A stretch of 64,000 nucleotides of DNA. Source: DASQHW01 sp963837155. GTDB lineage: Bacteria; Actinomycetota; Acidimicrobiia; IMCC26256; PALSA-610. The notes beneath the pieces are model-generated. The model searched no databases. It was not told the DNA's origin and worked only from the letters and a program-made list of their open reading frames with translations. The stretch spans positions 992,001-1,056,000 of the forward strand of contig CAWIMB010000001.1 in NCBI GenBank assembly GCA_963837155.1, written 5' to 3'. Below are positions 9,524 through 18,261 of the stretch, piece by piece; the stretch's first letter is position 1; each line of letters starts with the position of its first letter. A program made the position numbers and the translations under genes.

Positions 9524-10675
9524 CCACCGATCAGGCCCCGCGGCGGGTCCTGCGGATCATCTCGCGCACGAACGTCGGCGGTCCCGCGCTGCAGGTCTCG
9601 GCGCTGAGCCGCGGTCTCGATCCCGCGCGTTATGAGCAGCGCATGCTCGTCGGCAGCGTCGGGCCCGACGAAGCGGACTACCTCGATCTCCGCGCGCCCG
9701 GCATTCCGTTCGTGCGTATCGCCGGCCTCGGTCGCGCGCCCGGCCGTTCGACGACGTCCGCGCACTCCGAGCGATCGAGCGGGAGATCCACGAGTTCAAG
9801 CCCGACATCGTGCACACCCACACCACGAAGGCGGGGGTACTCGGTCGGATGGCCGCGACCTGGCGACGAGTGCCCGCAGTGGTGCACACCTACCACGGAC
9901 ATGTCCTGCGCGGATACTTCTCGCCGCCGGTGAATCACGCGATCACCGCAGTCGAGCGGGGCCTGGCGCGTCGAACCACGATGCTGGTCGCGGTCGGTGC
10001 GCGTGTCCGGGACGAGCTGCTCGAGCTCGGCGTCGGTCGCCGCGAGCAGTACCGCGTCGTGCCGCCGGGCGTGCAACTCCGCGACTTGCGCTCGCCAGCG
10101 GAGGCACGAGCCAGCCTCGGCCTTGCCGACGGGCCGGTGGTGGCGTTCGTTGCGCGTCTCACGCAGATCAAGCGGCCGGATCGGTTCGCGCGAAGTCGCG
10201 GCGCGCGTCGTCGCCAGCCGGCCGGAGACGACATTCCTCGTTGCCGGCGAGGGCGCGTGCCTCGAGGAGTTGCAACGCGCGTGCGCGCCGCTTGAACGAC
10301 CGCGTGCGCTTCCTCGGCTGGCGCGGCGACGTCGAGACGATCTACGCGGCGGCAGACGCGATCGTGCTGACGTCCGACAACGAGGGCATGCCGGTTTCGC
10401 TCATCGAGGCCGCGGCCGCGGCGCGGCCCGCTGTCACCACTGATGTCGGGAGTGCCGGTGAAGTCGTGGCCGACGGCCGCACGGGCTTTGTCGTGCCACC
10501 CGCGACTGAGCCGATCGCGGACGCACTCCTGCGGCTCATCGCCGACCCCGCGCTCGCTCGGCGCATGGGAGACGCGGCGCGCGAACGTGCGCGTGAGCTC
10601 TTCAGCGAAGATCGTCTCGTCGCTGATGTCGCGGCGATCTACGACGAGCTGCCAGCCGATCGACGCAAGCGCTGA
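9520..10675 (+). CDS. Glycosyltransferase family 4 (frameshifted)
   Basis: A GT-B, GT4-type glycosyltransferase of about 385 residues when three frame changes (near 9745, 10190 and 10285) are bridged. Motifs in order are RIISRTNVGGPALQVSAL (N-terminal glycine loop), DIVHTHTTKAGVLGR, HTYHGHVLRGYF, VVAFVARLTQIKRPDR (donor domain start), FLVAGEGACLEEL, and NEGMPVSLIEAAAAARP (the E-x7-E donor-binding motif). The ATG overlaps the amidotransferase stop. It would add one sugar of the repeat unit. Its end overlaps the convergent epimerase end by 37 bp, which may reflect another indel. Confidence 0.85.
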
Positions 10676-11593
10676 GCGCCGAACCACTCGACGGTCCGGC
10701 GCAATCCATCCTCGAGCCCGATCGTGCATCGGAACCCGAGATCGCGCGCCGCGGCAGTCGCGTCCGCTTGACTCAAGCGCACGTCGCCTACTCGGGGTGG
10801 TGCGAACGACGGCTCGGGACGAACGTCGAGGATCTTGCCGAGCACCTCGAGGAGATCGAGCAGCGAGTGTGAGGTGCCGTCGGCGATGTTGTAGACGTTG
10901 CCGGAGACCTCGGATGGCGCCTCGGCGGCGGCGAGATTCGCGGCGACGACGTCATCGATGTACGTGAAGTCGCGGCTTTGCCGCCCGTCGCCGTGCACGA
11001 CGAGCGCATTGCCGCCCGTGAGCGCGTCGATGAACAGCGGGATCACGGCCGCGTACGTCGCATCGGGGCGCTGACGCGGGCCGTACACGTTGAAGTAGCG
11101 GAGCGCGATCGTCTCGAGTCCGTAGAGCTCGCTGAACACGCGGCAGTAGTGCTCGGCGGCGAGCTTTGTCACCGCGTACGGGGAGCGAGGTACTGCCGGC
11201 TCTTCCTCCGTTGTCGGGACGTGCGCGGCGCCGCCGTACACGCTGCTCGACGACGCGTACACGACGCGTCGCACGCCCTCGTCACGCGCGGCCTTCAGCA
11301 CCGTGAGGGTGCCGTGCGTGTTGGCGAGGTCGGTCGGAAGCGGTTGCTCGACCGAGCGCAGCACCGCTTTGTGCGCGGCCTGGTGGAACACCACCTCGCA
11401 GCCGCGCACGGCGTTCTGCACCACCGACTCGTCCGCGACCGAACCCTCGATGGAAACTCGCCGCCGGGTCCACGTTCTCGCGGTAGCCGGTGGTCAGGTC
11501 GTCGAGCACAACGACCTCGTCGCCCCGGGCGACGAGTGCGTCGACAAGGTGCGAACCAATGAAGCCGGCACCGCCGGTGACGAGAATCCTCAT
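10639..11593 (-). CDS. NAD-dependent sugar-nucleotide epimerase/dehydratase (frameshifted)
   Basis: An extended SDR of the UDP-glucose/UDP-uronate 4-epimerase type, about 315 residues. The N-terminal frame has RILVTGGAGFIGSHLVDAL. A frameshift near 11455 leads into CEVVFHQAAHKAVLRSVEQP, VVYASSSSVYGGA, SPYAVTKLAAEHYC (catalytic YxxxK), and RYFNVYGPRQRPDATYAAV. The start is the ATG at 11593. It lies 12 bp downstream of the UDP-sugar dehydrogenase and is co-directional with it. A UDP-GlcNAc(A) or UDP-glucuronate C4-epimerase role is therefore plausible. The exact substrate is not determined by sequence alone. Confidence 0.85.
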
Positions 11594-11605
11594 CCGGGCC
11601 GGATG

Positions 11606-12859
11606 CTAGAGCTGCTCGACCTGCGGCCCGCGGGCGCGGTTGCGCGTGTCGAGCACATAAGCCGCGTGTTCGACCACAACGTCGTAGTCGAACACGTCGT
11701 GGTCCGTGAGCACGATGACCGCGTCGCTCGCGGCGAGCTCTTCCGACGTCGCTTCGACGCGGATTGCCTTCTCGTCGACCGGATGGGCTCGCACATAGGG
11801 GTCTGCGATGCGAACGTCAGCCTCGAGATCGGCGAGGCGTTCGGCGACGTGCGCGGCGGGCGACTCGCGCGCGTCGCTCGTGTTCGGCTTGTACGCGAGA
11901 CCGAGCAGCAGGATCCGGCTGCCTTTCGCGCACTTGCCCTGACGGTTGAGCGCGGCGAGCAACCGGCGAACCACGTAGTCCGGCATGTGCTCGTTGATCT
12001 CGTTCGCGAGCTCGATGAACCGGAACGGTGTGCCGAGGCGCCGTCGCACCTGCCACGACAGGTAGGACGGGTCGACGGGCAGGCAGTGCCCACCGACGCC
12101 CGGGCCGGGCGTGAACGGCATGAAGCCGAACGGCTTCGTCGCGGCCGCGTCGATCGCCTCCCAGATATCGACGTCGAGGTCGTTCGCGTACATCGCGAAC
12201 TCGTTGACGAGCGCGATGTTGACGTGGCGGAACGTGTTCTCGAGCAGCTTCACGAGCTCGGCGACGCGTGGGTTCGAGACCGGCACGGTGCGCTCGACGA
12301 GCGTTTCGTAGAACGACTGCACCGCCGCGAGTGATGGGGCGTCGATGCCGGAAACGACCTTCGGGACGTTCTCGAACGTCCATACGGTGTTGCCCGGGTC
12401 GATGCGCTCGGGGCTGTAGCCGAGGTGGAAGTCGATCGCGGCCGTCAGGCCGGAGCCCTTCTCGAGGATCGGCCGCACGAGCTCTTCGGTTGTTCCCGGA
12501 TACGTCGTCGACTCGAGCACGACACAGCAGCCCGGTCGCACGTGCGGGGCGAGCAGTTCTGCCGCCCGCTCGACGAAGCTGAGGTCGGGCGCGCCCTCGG
12601 TGAGCGGCGTCGGCACGCTGATGACCGCGACGTCGAAGCCCGCGCACTCCGCGGGTTCGGAGGTTGCGAGGTAGCGGCCGGAGTCGAGCGCCACCTGCAG
12701 CGCTTCGGATGCGACATCGGCGATGAACGACGTGCCGGCGGTCAGCAGCCGGACGCGTTCGACGTCGACGTCGAAGCCGACGACGTCGTGGCCCGCCCCG
12801 ACGGCGCGCATCGCGACCGGCAGACCGACGTACCCCTGTCCGACGATGACAACCCGCAC
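11606..12859 (-). CDS. UDP-N-acetylhexosamine/UDP-glucose 6-dehydrogenase (WecC/WbpA-like)
   Basis: A 417-residue, intact nucleotide-sugar dehydrogenase that oxidises C6 of a UDP-hexose to the uronate using two NAD+. It shows the Rossmann motif VVIVGQGYVGLPVA, STTYPGTTEELV, GYSPERIDPGN, ENTFRHVNIALVNE, and the catalytic cysteine in GVGGHCLPVDPSYLSW. The ENTFRxVNIALVNE and SYLSW regions resemble UDP-GlcNAc/ManNAc dehydrogenases more than UDP-glucose dehydrogenases. The start is a GTG at 12859. A leader of about 190 bp with a decayed kinase-like sequence lies upstream. It would supply aminouronic or uronic acids, the likely substrate of the amidotransferase. Confidence 0.88.
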   Translation of the reverse strand: MRVVIVGQGYVGLPVAMRAVGAGHDVVGFDVDVERVRLLTAGTSFIADVASEALQVALDSGRYLATSEPAECAGFDVAVISVPTPLTEGAPDLSFVERAAELLAPHVRPGCCVVLESTTYPGTTEELVRPILEKGSGLTAAIDFHLGYSPERIDPGNTVWTFENVPKVVSGIDAPSLAAVQSFYETLVERTVPVSNPRVAELVKLLENTFRHVNIALVNEFAMYANDLDVDIWEAIDAAATKPFGFMPFTPGPGVGGHCLPVDPSYLSWQVRRRLGTPFRFIELANEINEHMPDYVVRRLLAALNRQGKCAKGSRILLLGLAYKPNTSDARESPAAHVAERLADLEADVRIADPYVRAHPVDEKAIRVEATSEELAASDAVIVLTDHDVFDYDVVVEHAAYVLDTRNRARGPQVEQL

Positions 12860-12926
12860 GACTGGTTCCTTCCGTTCGGGCTCGGGGCGACGGTTGCGTT
12901 GCGGGGCGGGGAGGGTGCTTCCCTCG

Positions 12927-13049
12927 TCACGCGGTCGCCTCGCGCTCCTCGGGTCGCTCCCCGTGGCCATACCCAGATCGACGTCCGTATCCGTATCGGC
13001 CTCTATATCTGGGGGCCGAGGACTCGCGCCGACTGGGTGGCCTGGACGT
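12927..13049 (-). pseudogene. Possible remnant of a second Wzz/BY-kinase gene
   Basis: This stretch, read on the minus strand, follows a block that matches the upstream region of the Wzz/kinase gene at 2594-4249. The match appears to continue weakly into the first ~35 coding bases, with ACG where the ATG should be. It then jumps to a Tyr-Gly-rich end (RYGYGRRSGYGHGERPEERE) and a stop, resembling that kinase's Tyr-Gly tail (ending GYGYGSEEGDAS). The picture fits an internally deleted paralogue. A 7-bp inverted repeat (CCCAGAT/ATCTGGG) flanks the repeat core at about 12972-13012. It could instead be an untranslated leader of the UDP-sugar dehydrogenase with chance similarity. Confidence 0.35.
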
Positions 13050-13050
13050 G

Positions 13051-13138
13051 GCGGCGATGCTAACGGCTGGTCCCCGAAAAGCGGCGCACTCGCGTGGACG
13101 GCGCGGCCCCCTCGGATCAGTCCGTTTCGACCGCTTCC
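13051..13138 (-). repeat. Second copy of the kinase-type promoter block
   Basis: About 88 bp aligning with 4251-4342. The first 18 bases (13051-13068) are identical and include the minus-strand TAGCAT hexamer. Shorter shared blocks follow, around GGACGGCGCG and GTCCGTTT. The distal end runs into the 3' end of the alanine dehydrogenase gene. It could act as the promoter for the UDP-sugar dehydrogenase transcript. Confidence 0.45.
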
Positions 13139-14246
13139 AGCGGAGACGGCGGGACGCCGAGTGCCTCCGCGACGGCGGCATTCACGACGCGACCGCGCAT
13201 CGTGTTCACCCCGGCTGCGAGCGCCGGGTCGGCGCGGATCGCCTCGGCAACGCCCTTCGTCGCGAGCTCGACCGCGTACGGAAGCGTCGCGTTCGTCAGC
13301 GCGTACGTCGACGTGTTGGGCACCGCGCCCGGGACGTTGCCGACCGCGTAGTGCAGCACCTGGTGCCGCTCGAAAACCGGCTCGCTGTGCGTCGTCTCGT
13401 GGATCCCTTCGATACATCCACCCTGGTCGATTGCGCAGTCAACGATTACCGACCGCGGCCTCATCGCACCGATCATGTCGTCGCTCACAAGGACCGGTGC
13501 GCGCCCGCCCGGCACGAGCACGGCGCCGATCACCAGGTCCGCGTCCCGCACGGCACGCGCGACCGCGGCCCGGTTGCTCGCGAGCGTCTGGATGCGACCC
13601 TTGTGGATCTGGTCGACCCAACGCAGACGATCGAGGTTCTTGTCGAGCAGCAGAACCTCGGCCTCCATACCTTGCGCGATCCACGCCGCGTTCCAGCCGA
13701 CGTTGCCGGCGCCGAGCACGACGACGCGCGCGGGCCGTACGCCGGGAGCCCCACCGAGCAACACGCCCCGGCCACCCTGGCGGCGTTCGAGGAAGTGCGC
13801 GCCGATCTGCGGGGCCATGCGGCCCGCGACTTCGCTCATCGGCGCGAGCAGCGGCAGCTGGCCGTTCGGCAGCTGCACGGTCTCGTACGCGATGCCCGTG
13901 GTGCCGGCTTCGATCAACCTCCGGCCGAGGTCCGGATACCCGGCGAGGTGGAGATACGTGAACAGCACGAGGTCGTCGCGCAGGAAGCCCAGCTCCGACG
14001 GCTGCGGTTCCTTCACCTTGAGCACGAGGTCGGCGTCGCCCCACGCGTCCTGCGCGCTGGCGACGATCGTGCCGCCAACCCGCGGTAGTCGTCGTCGGTA
14101 ATGCTCGAGTCCACGCCCGCGCCGCTCTCGATGAGGACGCTCACCTTGTGGTGTGACATCTCGAGCACGCCATCGGGAGTGATCGCGACGCGGTGCTCGT
14201 CGGTCTTCACCTCGCGCGGGACGCCGACGACCAGCGGTGCGCTCAC
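13117..14246 (-). CDS. ald: Alanine dehydrogenase (frameshifted)
   Basis: An NAD-dependent L-alanine dehydrogenase, interconverting alanine with pyruvate and ammonia, about 376 residues across one frameshift near 14083. The N-terminal frame reads VGVPREVKTDEHRVAITPDGV with ESGAGVDSSITDDDY. The second frame continues VLKVKEPQPSELGFLR, FTYLHLAGYP and the Rossmann motif VVVLGAGNVGWNAAW. The C-terminal HYAVGNVPGAVPNTSTYALTN is typical. The GTG start overlaps the stop of the upstream oxidoreductase gene (GTGA), so the two are co-transcribed. It has no obvious link to glycan assembly. Confidence 0.9.
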
Positions 14247-15131
14247 GTGCGAAATCTCGAGGCCACGTCGGTCATGAAGCGTTCGATCGTTTCTCGCGAG
14301 CCGAAATCACCGAACTGGCACACGAATCCCTCCACACCGCGTGCGACCTCTTGCGCGAGCGCGTCGGCGACCTCGCCGGCCGTTCCCGCAATTACGCCGC
14401 CCCACGAGCCGAAGCGTCGATGGACAGTAGCCGTGACCTCGTCGCGTTCGGCGGTGTTGGCGGCGAGGCCGATCGGATGCTGCGCGGAGATGCGCGCGTG
14501 CCCCGCCAGCGGACGCAGCTCGTCGAGCCGGTCGAGCGCATAGCCGGGGCAGTTCCACCAGTCGGCGTGGTCGCGCACCAACGGCATCGTGTGCAACGCG
14601 CCGCCGCCACCGATGTGCACGGGAATGTGCGGCTGCACGGGCACAGGCCGGCCCTGCGCGCCGCGCGAATGCGTAGTGCGCGCCCTTGTAGTCGAACGCT
14701 TCACCGCCGAACATCAGCGCCAGGATCTCGAGTGTCTCGCGCAACTTGGCGGCGCGCACAACAGCTGGTTCGTCGCCGAATCCGTACGTACGGAGCTCGG
14801 CCGGTACCGATCCCCAGCCGATCCCGAGCTCGAGCCGTCCGTTCGAGATCACGTCCAGGGTTGCGGCCATCTTCGCGAGCAGCGCGGGATGGCGGAACGG
14901 ATCGCACAACACGAGATGGCCGATCCGGATACGTGTGGTGCGGGCGGCGAGCGCACTCGCAATCGTCCATCCCTCGAACGTGTCGACGTCGGGCGACATC
15001 GGCGCCGCGAGATGGTCCATCAGCCAGATCGAATCGAACCCCGCCTCCTCTGCGATCAGCGTGCGCTCGAGAATGCGATCGAAGCTCATCCGCAGCTGCG
15101 GAAGGTAGAGACCGAACCAGGGTGAGCGCAC
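14243..15131 (-). CDS. LLM-class (F420/flavin-dependent) oxidoreductase (frameshifted)
   Basis: A luciferase-like monooxygenase-fold protein of about 295 residues, broken once near 14670. The first frame holds SFDRILERTLIAEEAGFDSI, LMDHLAAPMSPDV, RIGHLVLCDPFRHPALLAKM and LGIGWGSVPAELRTYGF. These are the hallmarks of F420-dependent members common in actinobacteria. The second frame holds VPVQPHIPVHIGGGG and the C-terminal helices. Choice of cofactor (F420 or FMN) is inference. The GTG at 15131 is preferred. It is divergent from the SDR gene with 25 bp between them. Confidence 0.8.
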
Positions 15132-15156
15132 GGACGTGTGACTAGCGTGCTTTTCG

Positions 15157-15891
15157 ATGGACCTGCAAGGCGCAGCCGCGATCGTCACGGGTGGGGCGAG
15201 CGGGATCGGTGCCGCATGCGTCACGCGTTTGCGCAAGGCCGGTGCTCGAGTCGCCGCGTTCGATCTCGTGGACGCGCCCGACGCGGACGTCTCGGTGCGG
15301 GTCGACGTGAGCGACGAGCAGCAAGTCATCGGCGGGGTTGCGAGGGCCGCGGCCGAGCTCGGCGGTCTCGACGTCGCCGTGCTCAGCGCGGGCGTCGGCG
15401 GCAGTGCGCCGCTGCTCGAGCTCACGACCGGCGAGTGGGATCGCGTGATGAACATCAACCTCCGCGGCGCGTTCGTCTGTTTGCGCGAATGCGGGCGCGC
15501 CATGACCAACGGCGGGTCGATCGTCGCGGTCACGAGCATCTCCGGTTTCCTTGCCGATCGCACGATGGCGCACTACGCGGCCTCGAAGGCGGGGCTCGCA
15601 CAACTGGTGCGCTCGGCGGCGCGCGAGCTCGGTGCGCAGGGCATTCGTGTCAATGCCGTCGCGCCCGGTACGACCGACACGCCGATGTTCGCGCCGACCG
15701 AGCATCTGCCGGGCTACCGCGACCAGGTGACACGACGATCCGCGCTGCGCCGGCTCGGTACCGCCGACGAGGTTGCCCAGGCCGTCGTCGCGTTGTGCAC
15801 GCTCGACTGGGTCACCGGTCAGGTGCTCGCGGCCGATGGTGGCGTGTCGCTGCACAGTCCCATCGACCCGAGGGAGTCCTTCGAGCAATGA
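15157..15891 (+). CDS. Short-chain dehydrogenase/reductase
   Basis: A classical SDR of 244 residues. It has the cofactor motif AIVTGGASGIGAAC, NAG-equivalent VLSAGVGG, a catalytic Ser in VTSISGFLAD, and the active-site pair in YAASKAGLAQL. The end of the N-terminal Rossmann strand carries an acidic residue (FDLVDAPDADVSVRVD), which favours NAD(H). The stop overlaps the ATG of the VOC-family gene, so the two are coupled. The substrate is unknown. The neighbours (LLM oxidoreductase, VOC protein) suggest a small catabolic or detoxification operon. Confidence 0.85.
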   Translation: MDLQGAAAIVTGGASGIGAACVTRLRKAGARVAAFDLVDAPDADVSVRVDVSDEQQVIGGVARAAAELGGLDVAVLSAGVGGSAPLLELTTGEWDRVMNINLRGAFVCLRECGRAMTNGGSIVAVTSISGFLADRTMAHYAASKAGLAQLVRSAARELGAQGIRVNAVAPGTTDTPMFAPTEHLPGYRDQVTRRSALRRLGTADEVAQAVVALCTLDWVTGQVLAADGGVSLHSPIDPRESFEQ

Positions 15892-16340
15892 GTGCGCGGG
15901 TCCATCACAGTGCGATCGTCGTACGCGATATCGACGCGTCGCTGCGGTTCTGGCGCGAGGGCATCGGCTTCGAAGTGCTGATGGACATGGTGTTCGACGG
16001 CGACTGGAGCACGCTGTTCGACGCGCGTAGCAATCGGTTGCGTTCGGTCTTCCTCGGCGACCCCGCCCATGCCGACGGGGGCATCGTCGAGCTCGTGCAA
16101 TTCGACACGGGCGCCGATGCCGGTGCAGCTGAAGTCACGTCACCGCGCGGGGGCTTTTTCTTGTTGTCCTGCTACGTCGACGTCGACGCCACGCTCGCAC
16201 GGCTCGCCGATCTTGGGCTCGGCGGTACGCCACGCCGCATCACCGTCCCCGCGCCCGGCGGCGCCGACGTGCAGATGGCAACGGTGGTCGACCCCGACGG
16301 CGTGCTCGTCGAGCTCATTGGCATTCCCTCCACTACATAG
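15888..16340 (+). CDS. VOC/glyoxalase superfamily protein
   Basis: A 150-residue vicinal-oxygen-chelate protein with two βαβββ modules. HHSAIVVRDIDASLRFWREG starts module one, and the end of module two is PGGADVQMATVVDPDGVLVELI. Potential metal ligands are the N-terminal His, Glu in GIVELVQF and Glu in GVLVELI, as in glyoxalase I, dioxygenases and methylmalonyl-CoA epimerases. Its start overlaps the SDR stop. The end overlaps the convergent glycoside hydrolase by 8 bp. The exact reaction cannot be assigned. Confidence 0.8.
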   Translation: MSARVHHSAIVVRDIDASLRFWREGIGFEVLMDMVFDGDWSTLFDARSNRLRSVFLGDPAHADGGIVELVQFDTGADAGAAEVTSPRGGFFLLSCYVDVDATLARLADLGLGGTPRRITVPAPGGADVQMATVVDPDGVLVELIGIPSTT

Positions 16341-18130
16341 GGCACGCCAGGATCGAGATCGCGTCACCGTCGTTCACGGCGGGGATCGTGATCGTCACCT
16401 TTCCTGCTTTCGGGGCGGTGACGACCGACGCGGCCGCGATTGGCCCGGGGAGCGCGCCGGTCCCGGCCGGAAGGATCCAGGCCTGCACGGTGGCTGGTGC
16501 CGTTCCCCATGGCCAGTCGATCGTGACGGCAACCGACGCCGGTGGGAAAGCGTCGGGCGACGCGCACCAGGCGTTGACGGCGCGGTTGCAGCCCCAATGG
16601 CGTCCGATGAGCGCGCGTACCGCCGGCCACCCGTTGTCCCACGCGGCCAACCCACTGAGCTGCCACGACGCGCTCGATGTGACGTTCATCTTGTTGCCGA
16701 TGGTGAGGTCGCCGTACAAGCGGTGCGCCCACCACAGCGCGGTGGTCTGGCCGTTCGGCGTGAACAGGCCGTCCAGCGTCGTGTTGCACTCGTCGCCGCT
16801 CCAGCAGGCACGATGTGCTTCACTCACGCCTCCGGACTCGATCGCCTCGAAGTACCCGACGGCCGAGCCCGCGAGCATGTGCCTGTCCTTGGCGCCGTAC
16901 TCGTTGAGGATGATCGTGTTGTTCACGACGGTGCCGGGGTGGCGGGCCAGGACGGCCTTGGCCAGCGCAATGTGTCGATCGATGTCGCTCTGCAGGCCCC
17001 AGAAGTCGCCCGGCAAGGGCGCGGTGTTGTTCTCGTGCCACGAGATCGCATCCCACGTGACGCCGTTCTTCGCCGAATACGACAGGAACGTGTCGAGATC
17101 GAATTCCCGGGGGGCGCCCGGCGCCCACTGCAGCTCGCTGATGCTGGGGCCGACGATCTTGGCGGTCGGATCCGCGGTCTTGATGGCCCGCCAGGCGCGC
17201 ACGTACGTCTCCAACCACCGATCGACGGTGATCGTCTTCACGTCCGCGGGGCTGAACTTCGGACAGCACAACCCGTTGGGTTCGTTCCACACGTCCCAGT
17301 ATTTGGGCGACCAGCCCTCAGCTTTGGCCCGGCGGACCAGGTATTGCACGTAGGTCTCCCACACCCACCAGTTCGACCACGGCGTCATCGCGTAGCCGCC
17401 ATGTTGGGGCGCGGTCACTTGCTCCCACAGCGTCGAGAGGACTTGCATCGGCGCCGCACCGACCTGACGCGCCGAGTGACTGGCCTCGCCCCACGCCAGG
17501 CGCCACGACTGCGGACGGAGCGCCGTCACCTTGGCGCCGTAGGTGGCGACCGAGTATTCGGTACCGCTCAAGAATCCCTGGGCGGCCAAGCGGACTTTGG
17601 TCGGTGTCGCCGGCGCCGACAGATGCACGCACATCGTCGCGGTCGCGCACGAGTTGCCGACGGGAACGGCGCCGGACGCCGTGGCCGGTCCCGCGCCCCA
17701 CGAGTTTCGTGGGGTCGCGACCACCATCCAGGTGCCGGGCAAGATCGGAATCAGGTAGGAGTCGGGCTCGACCGTGTGACCGACGACGACCGAGCGGTAC
17801 TTCACCGGTGTCTTGCCATCGACGCTGTAGAGGTCGAGTTGGAGCTCAGTCGCAGGCGTGCCGGTCGTGGCGTACTTCCACGTCAACCCGAGCTGTTGGT
17901 CACCCGGCACCATCATCGCGGTGAACGACGACGAGCCGGGCGGGCGCAGTGCCCGCCAAGGTCGGTGCCGGCTGAATGCCGGACCAGAGGATGCCGCAAA
18001 GCAGTGTCGCTGCGAGCGGCAACAGTCGTCGGTTTCTCCCCCGCAAACGAATCTCCCCCCGGAGAGGCCCGCCGGAGAGCAAGGCCGTGTCGGTGGGTAT
18101 CGACGGGGGACACGAATTTCCTGAGTGCAT
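16333..18130 (-). CDS. Secreted glycoside hydrolase, clan A-like (β/α)8 fold (frameshifted at N-terminus)
   Basis: A secreted protein of about 600 residues. The N-terminal frame gives a signal peptide (RLLPLAATLLCGILWSG, cleavage region near PTLAGTAPA). A frameshift near 17940 leads to a β-rich N-terminal module (about 120 residues), then a (β/α)8 domain and a small C-terminal β domain. Candidate catalytic acids are Glu in KYWDVWNEPNG (acid/base) and Glu in NTIILNEYGAKD (nucleophile), matching GH-A clan enzymes such as GH39 or GH5. The start may be the ATG at 18130 or a TTG at 18046. It is divergent from the second Wzz gene, so it may trim or release the glycan made here. Confidence 0.7.
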
Positions 18131-18261
18131 CGATCGACAGCTTCCGTGCGTTGAACGTTCCGGTGCAGCGTGGCGGGCGTGGGAATTCGGGGTAGGCCGT
18201 CTTGTGAAGACGCTCCGTCCTGTTTGTTGGAGGCGATCCTGAATCCTGGACCGGAGTCCTA
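18131..18261. other. Divergent intergenic region
   Basis: 131 bp between the start of the secreted hydrolase (minus) and the second Wzz/kinase (plus). A ribosome-binding-like GGAG lies about 6 bp before the GTG at 18262. Promoters for both genes should lie here, but I see no convincing -35/-10 pair. Confidence 0.4.

Noticed and set aside
12723..13961. A 412-codon plus-strand open frame between the dehydrogenase and alanine dehydrogenase regions
   Set aside because: It is extremely Arg/Ser/Pro-rich and antisense to two clear genes.
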